From Acidobacteriota bacterium (GTDB lineage: Bacteria > Acidobacteriota > Terriglobia > Acidiferrales > UBA7541): a stretch of 32,909 nucleotides of DNA. The translations under genes and the position numbers were made by a program. The notes beneath the pieces were generated by a model. That model saw only the letters and a program-made list of their open reading frames with translations, did not search any database and had not been told where the DNA came from. The DNA lies in contig QHYE01000028.1 of the NCBI GenBank assembly GCA_003224055.1, positions 1 to 32,909 on the forward strand. Reading direction: 5' to 3'. The number at the start of each line of letters is the position of its first letter. The first letter of the stretch is position 1. This document shows positions 7,242 to 15,708 of this stretch, piece after piece.

Positions 7242-7276
7242 GCGGCGGCTCTACACAAAAGCGATTCGTGACAAAT

Positions 7277-8107
7277 ATGCGGGAACGATTGCAGAAGATT
7301 ATTGCGCGGGCTGGGATTGCTTCGCGGCGGCATGCGGAGCTGCTGATCCTCAGCGGACAGGTGAAGGTGAACGGGCGCGTGGTGCGGGAGCTGGGGACCA
7401 AGGCGGACGCGGCCAAAGACCGGATTGAGGCGGCAGGGCGAGTCGTCGAAGCGAAAGAGGGGCGGCGCGTATACATTTTGCTGAACAAGCCGCCGGAAGT
7501 GGTGTCGGCGATGGCGGACCCGGAGGGGCGGAAGACGCTGCGAAACTTTTTGCGAGGATTGCCGGAGCGGGTGTTTCCGGTGGGGAATCTCGAGTATGCG
7601 GCGTCGGGGCTGGTGTTCATGACGAATGACGGCGACCTGGCGGCGGAGATGCTGAAGAATTGGGCGCAACTGGAGCAGGTCTATCACGTCAAGGTGAAGG
7701 GAATGTTGACGCTGCCGGACCTGGAGCGGCTAGGAAAAGAGATTGGCGTACGGATGCAAACGGTGCGGCAGCCGGATGCATCGCGCGGCCGAGCGGCGAA
7801 TTTTTGGTATGAAGTGCGGATGCGGGATTCGAAAAAGGAGGAGATGCGGCGCGTGCTGGTTAAGGAGAAGCATCCGGTGGAGAAGCTGAAGCGCATCGGG
7901 CTGGGGACATTGACCGTGGAGGAAATACCGCGGGGGAGATACCGGTTGCTGGCGGAGAAGGAAGTGGATGCATTGAGAAAGGGAACCCTGGCCGGCACGA
8001 GCGAGAAGGAAGACAAGAGGCGAGAGGAAGGAAGAAACCGGAATTTAGCGCGGAAGACACAGAGAAGAATGAAGAGAAAAGCAGATTCCTCGCTGCGCTC
8101 GGAATGA
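7277..8107 (+). CDS. RsuA/RluB-family pseudouridine synthase homologue, probably inactive
   Basis: Encodes 276 aa. The N-terminal S4 RNA-binding domain spans about 1-60 (RLQKIIARAGIASRRHAELLI) and is followed by the synthase domain. The family isomerises uridine in rRNA using an Asp in GRLDxxTEGLL. Here that motif reads VGNLEYAASGL: the Asp position is E106 (codon GAG 7592-7594) and the preceding Arg is N104. The later GRNRQIRRM motif is also lost and reads DSKKEEMRRV. The neighbouring paralogue keeps all of these, with its D106 at the same residue number. The fold is retained over its full length with no frameshift, suggesting a maintained RNA-binding role rather than a pseudogene. The C-terminal basic tail and stop codon are encoded inside a dispersed palindrome (8084-8108). 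ATG 7277 matches the paralogue start; GTG 7268 is possible. Confidence 0.82.
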   Translation: MRERLQKIIARAGIASRRHAELLILSGQVKVNGRVVRELGTKADAAKDRIEAAGRVVEAKEGRRVYILLNKPPEVVSAMADPEGRKTLRNFLRGLPERVFPVGNLEYAASGLVFMTNDGDLAAEMLKNWAQLEQVYHVKVKGMLTLPDLERLGKEIGVRMQTVRQPDASRGRAANFWYEVRMRDSKKEEMRRVLVKEKHPVEKLKRIGLGTLTVEEIPRGRYRLLAEKEVDALRKGTLAGTSEKEDKRREEGRNRNLARKTQRRMKRKADSSLRSE

Positions 8108-8224
8108 CAATGTTGGGGTGGAGCGAAGTGGAAGTACCGGAGCAAGAGAGGCAAGGAGCACAGCCAGATTGGCTGTGCCACGCAGGAAAGAGAAAAGCAC
8201 CGGTCTGAAGACCGGCCACTACAA
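8084..8224. repeat. Cluster of dispersed palindromic repeats
   Basis: Three units lie together. GATTCCTCGC...GGAATGAC (8084-8108) contains the stop codon of the preceding gene. GCACAGCC-AGATT-GGCTGTGC (8158-8178) is a perfect 8-bp hairpin. The block 8198-8224 is the inverted copy of 3773-3798 (CACCGGTCTGAAGACCGG core). Such mosaics are common between genes in Acidobacteriota-like genomes. Confidence 0.65.
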
Positions 8225-8249
8225 CCGTACGCTGGAGAATCCGCGCAGA

Positions 8250-8975
8250 ATGGCTACCGAACGATTGCAGAAAATCATGGCGGCTTGCGGGATTGCGTCG
8301 CGTCGCAAGGCGGAGGAGCTGATTGCGGCGGGGCGGGTGACGCTTAACGGAGCCGTGGTGACGGAGCTGGGCACGAAGGCCGACGCGGAGCGGGACGAAA
8401 TCTGCGTGGATGGAAAGCCGCTGAAAGGACCCGAACGGCTTCTTTATTTTCTGCTGCACAAGCCGAAGGGGTACGTCACCACGGTCAGTGACCCGGAAGG
8501 ACGCTTGACGGTGATGGAGCTGATGAAGAAGTGTCCGGAGCGTGTGTATCCCGTGGGGCGGCTGGACTATGCCAGCGAAGGCTTGCTGTTGATGACCAAC
8601 GACGGGGCACTGGCGCAGAAGCTGATGAAGGCGGGCTCGCACGTGCCGAAGACGTATCTGGTGAAAATCAGCGGGAAGCCCGGTGAGAAGGATCTCAGCC
8701 GTTTGCGGACAGGAATTACGATTGAGCTGGAAGATGGGAAGCGGGTGAAGACTTCGCCAGCGAAAATTCGCCTTGTGGAAGATGGGGCGAATCCCTGGTA
8801 TGAGGTGATTCTGATTGAGGGGCGCAATCGGCAGATTCGGCGAATGTTCCAACGCGTAGGATTTAACGTGGAAAAGATCAGGCGGGTGCGGTTGGGGCCG
8901 TTGGTTTTGGATGTTCCACCGGGGAAATTTCGAGAGCTGACGAAGGGGGAAGTGGAGCAGTTGAAGAGTTTGTAG
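8250..8975 (+). CDS. rluB: rRNA pseudouridine synthase, RsuA/RluB family
   Basis: Encodes 241 aa. The N-terminal S4 domain (ERLQKIMAACGIASRRKAEE, about 4-60) is followed by the catalytic domain with intact PVGRLDYASEGLLLMTNDG; D106 is the nucleophile. GRNRQIRRMFQRVGF is intact in the C-terminal part. RluB modifies a uridine in the 23S peptidyl-transferase region and RsuA modifies 16S U516; the sequence fits RluB somewhat better, but the target is an inference. ATG 8250 begins family similarity (MATERLQK); the frame opens earlier through repeat DNA. It is the active partner of a tandem paralogous pair. Confidence 0.9.
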   Translation: MATERLQKIMAACGIASRRKAEELIAAGRVTLNGAVVTELGTKADAERDEICVDGKPLKGPERLLYFLLHKPKGYVTTVSDPEGRLTVMELMKKCPERVYPVGRLDYASEGLLLMTNDGALAQKLMKAGSHVPKTYLVKISGKPGEKDLSRLRTGITIELEDGKRVKTSPAKIRLVEDGANPWYEVILIEGRNRQIRRMFQRVGFNVEKIRRVRLGPLVLDVPPGKFRELTKGEVEQLKSL

Positions 8976-9047
8976 CAGTAAGAGAATGGCCACCGCGCGA
9001 GGGCAATGGACTGGCTGGAGAGCAAGGGGAGAAGTAGAATAGAAGAG

Positions 9048-10178
9048 ATGACACGGACGATTGAAGAGCTCATACCGGATTACCTGCGCGGATTACCTGT
9101 TTACGTTCCGGGAAAACCCATTGAAGAAGTGGAACGCGAGCTGAAGATTCAGGCGGTGAAGCTCGCCTCGAATGAGAATCCGCTGGGGCCGTCGCCGAAA
9201 GGAATTGAAGCAGCGAAAGCGGTTTTGGCGGACGCGAACCGGTATCCGGATGGCGGGGCGCACCGGCTACGGGAGACGCTGGCTGAGCGGATTGGAATCG
9301 CACCGGAAGAGATTTTTGTGGGGCTGGGGTCGAGCGAAATTATTGACCTGGCATCGCGAGTGTTGCTGCGAGCAGGGCTGCAGGGGCTGACTTCGGATGG
9401 AACGTACGCGCCGTTTTCGGTGGCGATTCGCGCGAGCGGGGCGGAACTGGTGCTGGTGCCGCAGCGCCACTATGCGTTTGATCTCAACGCCATGACGGAA
9501 GCGATCACGCCGAAGACCGGCCTGATTTACCTGGCGAATCCGAACAATCCAACGGGAAGCGCGTTCACGGCGAGAGAGTTTGGAGATTTTCTGGAGAAGG
9601 TGCCGGATGGCGTGCTGGTGGTGCTGGATGAAGCGTACATTCATTACGCGGTGAGCGTGGGATTGCGGGATTCGGTGGAAGCGTACCGGAAGCGCAAGAA
9701 TTTGCTGATCCTGCGGACGTTTTCGAAAGTGTATGGACTCGCGGGGCTGCGGATTGGGTATGCGATCGGGACGGCCGAGCTGCTTACGGCAATGAACAAA
9801 CTGCGAACGCCGTTCAATACTTCCGGCGTGGCGCAGGCGGCGGCGCTGGCGGCTTTGGATGACAAGGAGCACGTGGAGCGGTGCATCGCGGCGAATGCAA
9901 TCGAGCGGAAGCGGTTGAGCGAGGGCTTGACGAAGCTGGGATTGCGGCCGGTGGTGAGCGAGGCGAATTTTGTGTTTGTTCCGGTGGGGCCGGATGCGAA
10001 AGAGGTCAGCGACGAACTTTTGCACCTTGGAGTGATCGTGCGGCCGCTCGGATGGATGGGATTGCCGGAAGCGATCCGCATTTCCGTGGGCGTGACGGAA
10101 GAAAATGAAAAATGTCTGGCGGCGCTGGGGCAGGTGCTGGCGAAGCGCGCCGGTACGAGCGAACTCGCGGCGCGATGA
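9048..10178 (+). CDS. hisC: Histidinol-phosphate aminotransferase
   Basis: Encodes 376 aa, normal family length. A PLP-dependent class I/II aminotransferase converting imidazole-acetol phosphate to histidinol phosphate in histidine synthesis; relatives also act on aromatic keto acids. Visible motifs are KLASNENPLGPSP (38-50), ANPNNPTG (163-170), DEAYIHY with the pyridine-binding Asp (194-200), and the Schiff-base lysine K227 in TFSKVYGLAGLRIGY. ATG 9048 is chosen because the family starts near here; the in-frame ATG 9006 would add 14 residues. No other his genes are nearby, so aromatic transamination remains possible. The stop overlaps the next start by 4 bp (ATGA 10175-10178), indicating translational coupling. 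Confidence 0.9.
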   Translation: MTRTIEELIPDYLRGLPVYVPGKPIEEVERELKIQAVKLASNENPLGPSPKGIEAAKAVLADANRYPDGGAHRLRETLAERIGIAPEEIFVGLGSSEIIDLASRVLLRAGLQGLTSDGTYAPFSVAIRASGAELVLVPQRHYAFDLNAMTEAITPKTGLIYLANPNNPTGSAFTAREFGDFLEKVPDGVLVVLDEAYIHYAVSVGLRDSVEAYRKRKNLLILRTFSKVYGLAGLRIGYAIGTAELLTAMNKLRTPFNTSGVAQAAALAALDDKEHVERCIAANAIERKRLSEGLTKLGLRPVVSEANFVFVPVGPDAKEVSDELLHLGVIVRPLGWMGLPEAIRISVGVTEENEKCLAALGQVLAKRAGTSELAAR

Positions 10179-10618
10179 GAGTCCTGCTGCCGGATGGCGC
10201 CGTGGGCGGCGCCGATCCGATTCTTGAAATCCTTAGAAAATACAAAAGCATTGCCGTAGTTGGATTGTCTTCGAACCCGATGCGGCCGAGCTACGGCGTG
10301 ACGGAATACATGCAATCGGCGGGCTACCGGATTATTCCCGTGAATCCGAACGAGACAGAAGTGCTGGGAGAGAAAAGCTACGCGCGGCTGGAGGACGTGC
10401 CGGAGAAAATTGAGATCGTGGATATTTTCCGGCGGGCGGAAGAAGTGGCGGCGGTGGTGGAAAGCGCGATTCGCGTGGGCGCGAAAGCCGTCTGGATGCA
10501 ACTTGGCGTCGAGAATGAGGCTGCGGCGGAACGCGCACGAGCGGCAGGGCTGGCGGTGGTGGAAGATTCTTGCATTTTGATCGAGCACCGGAAAAGATTG
10601 CGGCAACTGAATTCCTGA
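10175..10618 (+). CDS. CoA-binding domain protein (YccU-like)
   Basis: Encodes 147 aa. A single Rossmann-type CoA-binding domain: SIAVVGLSSNPMRPSYGVTE (nucleotide loop, about residues 28-47), YRIIPVNPNETEVLGEKSY, VDIFRRAEEV, and VWMQLGVENEAAAERARAAG near the C-terminus, ending in a conserved VVEDSCILIEH. The family matches the CoA-binding half of succinyl-CoA synthetase alpha but stands alone; its physiological role is not established. The start overlaps the hisC stop (ATGA), so it is co-translated with hisC. Confidence 0.88.
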   Translation: MRVLLPDGAVGGADPILEILRKYKSIAVVGLSSNPMRPSYGVTEYMQSAGYRIIPVNPNETEVLGEKSYARLEDVPEKIEIVDIFRRAEEVAAVVESAIRVGAKAVWMQLGVENEAAAERARAAGLAVVEDSCILIEHRKRLRQLNS

Positions 10619-10661
10619 GTTTGTTACCATTTCACGCGACATTTTGTTTGAGGAGAAACCG

Positions 10662-12263
10662 ATGAGGGTTTTCGGACGGTTGCTGATGTGTTTCGTGTTG
10701 ATGGGCTGGGCTGCGGCGATGGCGGCGGGACCGGATTGGGAAGCGCTGGGGAAGCGGTGGTGGGCGCACGTGCAATTCTTGGCGGATGACAATCTGGAAG
10801 GGCGCGACACGGGAAGCGCGGGGTTTGAGAAGGCAGCGGCGTACGTCACGGAGCAGTTTCGAAAGCTCGGACTGAAGCCGGCAGGCGAGAAGGGGTACGC
10901 GCAAAGCGTCGAGTTTAATGTGATGCAGATTGATGAGAACGGGTCGTCGATCGAGTTGGTTCGCGATGGGAAAAGCACGCCGGTGAAACTGGGCGACGAG
11001 GCGTTCTTCGAGCTGGTGCATTCGGAATTGCCGGCGACGGCGGAGGCCGCTGCAGTGTTTGTCGGCTACGGGCTAACGGTGCCGGAGCTAAATTATGACG
11101 ATTTTGCGGGGCAGGAAGTGCGGGGAAAGATCGCGGTGTACGTGAAGGGCGGGCCGAAGACAATGTCGACGGAGATCAAGGCGCATTATCAGTCCGGCGA
11201 TGAGCGGCGGAAGGCGCTGCGGAAGGCTGGGGCGATTGGAGTGGCGGAAATTCCGAATCCGAAAGCGACGGAGGTGCCGTGGTCGCGAACGGCGGCGGCG
11301 CGGCTGCAGCCGGATATGGAATTGAGCGATAAGGCGGCTGGAAAGCAGAGTGACTTACAAGTGGCACTGGCGATCAATCCGGCGTACGCGGACGCGTTGT
11401 TTGCGGGCAGCGGGCATACGTTTCAGGAAGTTTTGGACGCGATGGATGCGGACAAGCCGTTGCCTCATTTTGCGGTGGAGGCAAAAGTGAAGACGCGGTT
11501 GAACATGAAAAAGTGGAAAGTGAAATCTGTGAATCTGGCAGGCGTGCTGGAAGGCAGCGATGCGGTGCTGCGGAAGGAGTACGTGGTGGTCAGCGCGCAT
11601 TTGGACCACCTGGGAATTGGGGCGCCGGTAAACGGCGACAAGATTTACAACGGCGCGATGGATGATGCGTCGGGAATCGCCTCGCTGGTGGAAATTGCAC
11701 GCGGGATTAAGGAATCGGGCGCGAAACCGAAGAGGTCGATTTTGTTCTTGGCGGTGACCGGCGAGGAAAAAGGATTGCTGGGGTCGCGATACTTTGCGGA
11801 GCACCCGACGGTGGAGCGGAAAAGTATCGTGGCGGATTTGAATATGGACATGTACTTGCCGCTCTTTCCACTGAAATATTTGGAAGTGCAGGGACTGAAT
11901 GAATCGACGCTGGGGGAGGATATTCGCGCGGTTTGCGCGGAGGCGGGAGTGCAGGTGCAGGCGGACAAGCAGCCGGATCACAACCGGTTTATTCGGAGCG
12001 ATCAGTATAGTTTCATTCGAAAGGGAGTGCCGGCGCTGGCGTTCAAGTTTGGGTGGGTGCCGGGGACGCTGGAAGAGAAAAAATTCAATGATTGGTACAA
12101 GGAGCGGTATCACGGGCCGGCGGATGATGTGAGTCAGCCGGTGGATTTGGTTGGGGCGGCGCAGTTCAATGCGATTCTTGGGAAGCTGGCGACGCGCGTG
12201 GCGGATGAAACGGAACGGCCGCGGTGGAAAGCGGAGAGTTTTTTCAAACGGTTCGCGCAATAG
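10662..12263 (+). CDS. Secreted M28-family zinc aminopeptidase
   Basis: Encodes 533 aa. A signal peptide is visible at 1-22 (MRVFGRLLMCFVLMGWAAAM). A protease-associated (PA) insert covers about 130-270 (AVFVGYGLTV; GKIAVYVKGG). The M28 catalytic domain begins near 305. Di-zinc ligands and catalytic residues are all present: H313 and D315 (SAHLDH), bridging D334 (GAMDDASG), the E368-E369 pair (TGEEKG), D396 (LNMDMY) and H484 (RYHGPADD). It probably removes N-terminal amino acids from peptides outside the cytoplasm. ATG 10662 has GAGGAGA 6 nt upstream. It converges with the beta-propeller gene, with only 8 bp between the stops. Confidence 0.92.
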   Translation: MRVFGRLLMCFVLMGWAAAMAAGPDWEALGKRWWAHVQFLADDNLEGRDTGSAGFEKAAAYVTEQFRKLGLKPAGEKGYAQSVEFNVMQIDENGSSIELVRDGKSTPVKLGDEAFFELVHSELPATAEAAAVFVGYGLTVPELNYDDFAGQEVRGKIAVYVKGGPKTMSTEIKAHYQSGDERRKALRKAGAIGVAEIPNPKATEVPWSRTAAARLQPDMELSDKAAGKQSDLQVALAINPAYADALFAGSGHTFQEVLDAMDADKPLPHFAVEAKVKTRLNMKKWKVKSVNLAGVLEGSDAVLRKEYVVVSAHLDHLGIGAPVNGDKIYNGAMDDASGIASLVEIARGIKESGAKPKRSILFLAVTGEEKGLLGSRYFAEHPTVERKSIVADLNMDMYLPLFPLKYLEVQGLNESTLGEDIRAVCAEAGVQVQADKQPDHNRFIRSDQYSFIRKGVPALAFKFGWVPGTLEEKKFNDWYKERYHGPADDVSQPVDLVGAAQFNAILGKLATRVADETERPRWKAESFFKRFAQ

Positions 12264-12271
12264 CGGAGAGG

Positions 12272-13423
12272 TCAGTGCGGAAGCGGAAAAACGAGGAGGC
12301 TGCGCTTGCCGGGGATGATGACGGCGAGGAAACGGCCGTCGGGAGAAATGGCGAAGTCGCGGAAGGTGAGGCTGTGAAGGATGGGGGCGGGGACGGGCTG
12401 AGAGATGGGGATGTCCTGGCCGGGAGAGTGGGCGCTGAGGGGCGGTAGGTCGATCCAAACGAGGTCGCCGGATTTCTTTTCGATGGCGCGCTTGAGGAGA
12501 ATGCGCGATTCGTCGGGTGACCAGCGGAAAACGCCGAGGCCGACGCGAAGGCGCGCTAGAAGGTTGGGCGAAGCGAGATCGCGGACTTCCAGAATTTCCT
12601 TATCAACAAAATAGGCCACTTTTTTGCCGCTGGGAGAGACGCTTAGCCCGCCTTCGTAGCTGTCGAGCGTGGCGAGCTCTTTGTCGTCTTCGGTGAACAG
12701 CTCGATTCGCTGGAGGCGGGACGGCCCGGTCATGGCGTGGTCCTGTTCCACGGCGATGGCGGAAGGCACGCCGGGAAGAGGGACGACATCGCGAAAAGTC
12801 CGATCCTGGTGAGGCGACTTGAAAGTGCCGGTATTGAGGCGTGTGGCTTTGAGGGAGAAAAGCAGGCGAGGCTTTACGGCTTCGGAGAGGAAGTTGATCG
12901 TGACGCTGTCGGGGAGGAAGAACGGGTCCGCAGCATCGGGAATGATGCTGTCGCCTTTCGCGATGCGAATTTCTTTGCCGCTGTCGTCGAGGAGAAGCGT
13001 CTGGAAGGAGTCTTCGGCTTTGCCGGAGTCGTCGACCACGGTGGTGGTGAGAAGTTCAGCGAGGATGATGCGGCCGTTGGCGGAGAAGCGGAAGGAATTT
13101 CCGATGTAGCTGAAGGGCTGGTTGCCGCGGGTGAATTTCTGGCCTTCGAGGAGGCGACGGTGCTTGCCGCCGGCGTCCTGCAGCCAGATGTCGTCGTGTT
13201 CGAGGTCGTAGAGCTTAGTTTTGAAATTGCGGTGGACAGAATAGACGATGCGGCCGTCGGGAGTGTAGGCGAAGGCGGTGATGTCTTCGTCGATGGTTTG
13301 GAGGGGCTTGTCGAGGTTTTGGGCGCGAGCGGCTGGCAGGGAACAACACCCCGCAACGAGGCAAATCAGCGAGCAGAGTTGGATGACCCAGTGAAAGCGG
13401 CTGCGGGAACAGGGGCAAATCAT
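12272..13423 (-). CDS. Secreted TolB/WD40-like beta-propeller protein
   Basis: Encodes 383 aa. A signal peptide of about 35 residues (basic start, then WVIQLCSLICLVAGCC, then AARA) is followed by repeated propeller-blade motifs such as ITAFAYTPDGRIVYSV, NSFRFSANGRIILAEL, GGLSVSPSGKKVAYFV, GVFRWSPDESRILLKR and RDFAISPDGRFLAVII, the xSPDGxxxA/L signature of TolB-type blades. It is predicted periplasmic or extracellular; the binding partner is unknown. Its ATG overlaps the stop of the double-VOC gene by 4 bp (13420-13423), so the two exported proteins are probably translationally coupled. Confidence 0.75.
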   Translation of the reverse strand: MICPCSRSRFHWVIQLCSLICLVAGCCSLPAARAQNLDKPLQTIDEDITAFAYTPDGRIVYSVHRNFKTKLYDLEHDDIWLQDAGGKHRRLLEGQKFTRGNQPFSYIGNSFRFSANGRIILAELLTTTVVDDSGKAEDSFQTLLLDDSGKEIRIAKGDSIIPDAADPFFLPDSVTINFLSEAVKPRLLFSLKATRLNTGTFKSPHQDRTFRDVVPLPGVPSAIAVEQDHAMTGPSRLQRIELFTEDDKELATLDSYEGGLSVSPSGKKVAYFVDKEILEVRDLASPNLLARLRVGLGVFRWSPDESRILLKRAIEKKSGDLVWIDLPPLSAHSPGQDIPISQPVPAPILHSLTFRDFAISPDGRFLAVIIPGKRSLLVFPLPH

Positions 13424-14325
13424 TGCTTGGATCCGGGATGGGGCCCGGTGTAGTCCGAACAGCAGGGTTTTTGAACAGGAGTGAATTCCATAAATTCGAC
13501 GCGGGTGTCATCCGGATCGTAGAGGTTGAGCTGCCATTTGCCGCCGCGGCCGATCTTGGGTTCTTCGCCGGGCTTCCAACCGTTCTTGATGAGTTGCTCC
13601 CTTGCGACTTTGATGTCTGGAACGCCCAGAGCGATGTGATTCATCACGCCGAGCGTATGGTGGTCCGCGTTGGCAGGAACATTGAGCATGTATTCGATCC
13701 AGTCGGTGCCGTCGGGGACTTGCATGTTGACCCAGCTGGTCTCGTCGTCTTTCCTTCCACCCTGCCAGTAGAGGTGGAAGCCGAGGATGTCTTTGTAGAA
13801 GCGATCCATGGCAGCGCGATCATGCACGACGAAGCCGGCATGGATGAGCTTGGAGCTGACTTGAGACCTAGACCAAACCCCGGAATGGGAATCTGGTTGT
13901 TGCACAAATGCGATGCAGTGCCGCTCCGCGTCGACGACTTCGAATTGCTGGCTTTCGTTATCCAGACTGTAAATTTCGCCGGTCTTAACCCCGTGGGCTT
14001 CCAAGTAACGCTTAAGGCCCGCGACACTCGAAGTCGCGAACACTATCGCGGTGACGAGATTCGATGGATCGGCGGAGCTTGGTTGATCGAATTCGATGCT
14101 TTGGAGCCCATTCACGTCAACGCAGGGCACGACGATAGCGTGGCAGCCGCTCTTGTTAGAGCTGAATCCGAGTTTCTTTTCGTAGAAACCGCGCGAGTTT
14201 TCGAGGTCCGACACGGTGATACGCACATACGCAATTCCAGTGATAGATGGTCGCACAGGCGGATCTTGCGCAGCAGCCCATGCGCAAAGAACCAAACTCC
14301 CGAGTGCCCCGAAGATACGTTTCAC
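13420..14325 (-). CDS. Secreted protein with two VOC (glyoxalase-fold) domains
   Basis: Encodes 301 aa. Start GTG 14325 is supported by GAGGTG 6 nt upstream and a signal peptide (MKRIFGALGSLVLCAWAAAQ). Domain 1, about 28-145, runs from GIAYVRITVSDLENSRGFYEK to VVDAERHCIAFVQ. Domain 2, about 160-285, runs from LIHAGFVVHDRAAMDRFYKD to DPDDTRVEFMEF. VOC proteins include glyoxalases, extradiol dioxygenases and drug-binding proteins; domain 2 keeps candidate metal ligands (H in HAGF, H in NHIALGV, E in VEFMEF). Export is unusual for this fold. It starts 9 bp after rarA ends on the same strand. The substrate is unknown. Confidence 0.8.
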   Translation of the reverse strand: MKRIFGALGSLVLCAWAAAQDPPVRPSITGIAYVRITVSDLENSRGFYEKKLGFSSNKSGCHAIVVPCVDVNGLQSIEFDQPSSADPSNLVTAIVFATSSVAGLKRYLEAHGVKTGEIYSLDNESQQFEVVDAERHCIAFVQQPDSHSGVWSRSQVSSKLIHAGFVVHDRAAMDRFYKDILGFHLYWQGGRKDDETSWVNMQVPDGTDWIEYMLNVPANADHHTLGVMNHIALGVPDIKVAREQLIKNGWKPGEEPKIGRGGKWQLNLYDPDDTRVEFMEFTPVQKPCCSDYTGPHPGSKQ

Positions 14326-14334
14326 GCATTCACC

Positions 14335-15708
14335 TCAAGTTGCCGATCGAGATTTTATCTTACGAATTTCGTCGAGACGAGCACGAAGGCGGCTCTCGAA
14401 GCCCTGGTCGGTGGGCTTGTAGTAGGAGCGGCCGGCGAGACTGTCGGGGAGGCAGGACATGTCAGTGACTTTATCATCGAAATTGTGGGCGTATTTGTAG
14501 CCTTGGCCGTAGCCGATGTTTTTCATGAGGCCGGTGACGGCGTTGCGAAGGTGGAGGGGAACGGGATCGGCTTCGGTTTTCTGGACGTCTTCGAGGACGG
14601 CGCCGTAGCCGGTGTAAAGAGCGTTTGATTTTGGGGCGAGCGAGAGATAGACGGCGGCTTGCGCGAGAGCGAGATGGCCTTCGGGTGCGCCGAGGAAATC
14701 GAACGCGTCTTTGGCGGCGAGAGTGACCGCGAGGGCGCCGGGTTCGGCCAGGCCGATGTCTTCGCTGGCCATGCGAACCATGCGGCGGGCGAGATAGAGC
14801 GGGTCTTCGCCGGAGTCGAGCATACGCGCGAGCCAGTATAAAGCCGCGTCGGCGTCGGAATTGCGAACAGATTTGTGCAGCGCGGAGATGAGATTGAAGT
14901 GCTCCTCGCCGGCTTTGTCGTAGCGAAGGAGTTTCCTTTGCAGGACGTCTTCGAGGAGTTCGGGAGTGATGACGCGCGGGCCTTTTTCATCAGGATGAGT
15001 GCTGCGCACGGCGAGCTCGAGCGTGTTGTAAGCGGTGCGGGCGTCGCCGTTGGCGAAGGAAGCGATCCGGAAGAGGATTTCATCGGACGCTTCGACGGAT
15101 TCGTTGTTAGGTGCGACCGCTGAGCGGTCGACGCCAAAACCGTGTTCTTTGTCGTTGAGGGCGCGGCGGAGGAGTTCGGCGATTTGCGGCGTGGTGAGCG
15201 GATCGAGGACGTAAACCTTGGTGCGCGAGAGAAGCGGCGAGATGACTTCGAACGAGGGATTCTCGGTGGTGGCGCCGATGAAGATGATGTGGCCGGCTTC
15301 GACGTGAGGGAGAAACGCATCCTGCTGGGCTTTGTTGAAACGATGAACTTCATCCACGAAGACGATGGTGCGGTGGCCGCTGCGGGATTTCTGTTCGGCG
15401 ACGGCCATGACTTCCTTGATTTCCTTGATGCCCGCGAGAACGGCGCTGAAGGAGACAAATTCAGAACTCGTCAGACGTGCGATGAGGCGCGCGAGCGTCG
15501 TTTTTCCGCAGCCCGGCGGTCCCCAGAAAAGCATGGAGCCGAGATTGTCGTTTTCGATTTGGACGCGCAGGGATTTGCCCGGGCCGAGAAGTTTTTCCTG
15601 GCCGATGAATTCATCGAGCGTGCGCGGCCGCATGCGCTCGGCGAGCGGCTGGTTGGCGGCGGGAACGTCGGGCTCAGTGGCCTTAGGAAGATGGGAGAAG
15701 AGGCTCAC
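14335..15708 (-). CDS. rarA: Replication-associated recombination ATPase RarA/MgsA
   Basis: Encodes 457 aa. An AAA+ clamp-loader-like ATPase acting at stalled replication forks. Walker A is GPPGCGKT (63-70), Walker B is VFVDE in IVFVDEVHRFNKAQQD (114-130), and sensor 1 is GATTENPSFE (145-154). The C-terminal part with ALYWLARMLDSGEDPLYLARR and the SEDIGLAEP segment is the MgsA tetramerisation region. GTG 15708 is the chosen start: it overlaps the preceding methyltransferase stop as GTGA (15705-15708) and gives the normal N-terminus (SLFSHLP). The frame stays open to 16221, but that is a shadow of the methyltransferase. Confidence 0.94.
   Translation of the reverse strand: MSLFSHLPKATEPDVPAANQPLAERMRPRTLDEFIGQEKLLGPGKSLRVQIENDNLGSMLFWGPPGCGKTTLARLIARLTSSEFVSFSAVLAGIKEIKEVMAVAEQKSRSGHRTIVFVDEVHRFNKAQQDAFLPHVEAGHIIFIGATTENPSFEVISPLLSRTKVYVLDPLTTPQIAELLRRALNDKEHGFGVDRSAVAPNNESVEASDEILFRIASFANGDARTAYNTLELAVRSTHPDEKGPRVITPELLEDVLQRKLLRYDKAGEEHFNLISALHKSVRNSDADAALYWLARMLDSGEDPLYLARRMVRMASEDIGLAEPGALAVTLAAKDAFDFLGAPEGHLALAQAAVYLSLAPKSNALYTGYGAVLEDVQKTEADPVPLHLRNAVTGLMKNIGYGQGYKYAHNFDDKVTDMSCLPDSLAGRSYYKPTDQGFESRLRARLDEIRKIKSRSAT

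Noticed and set aside
7277-8107. First pseudouridine synthase as a pseudogene
   Set aside because: The frame is intact over the whole fold and the S4 domain is well kept; the substitutions are confined to catalytic motifs, which fits a pseudoenzyme better than decay.
13423-14628. Plus-strand ORF of 401 codons opposite the double-VOC gene
   Set aside because: Shadow of the minus-strand gene, which has a signal peptide, a ribosome site and two recognisable VOC domains.
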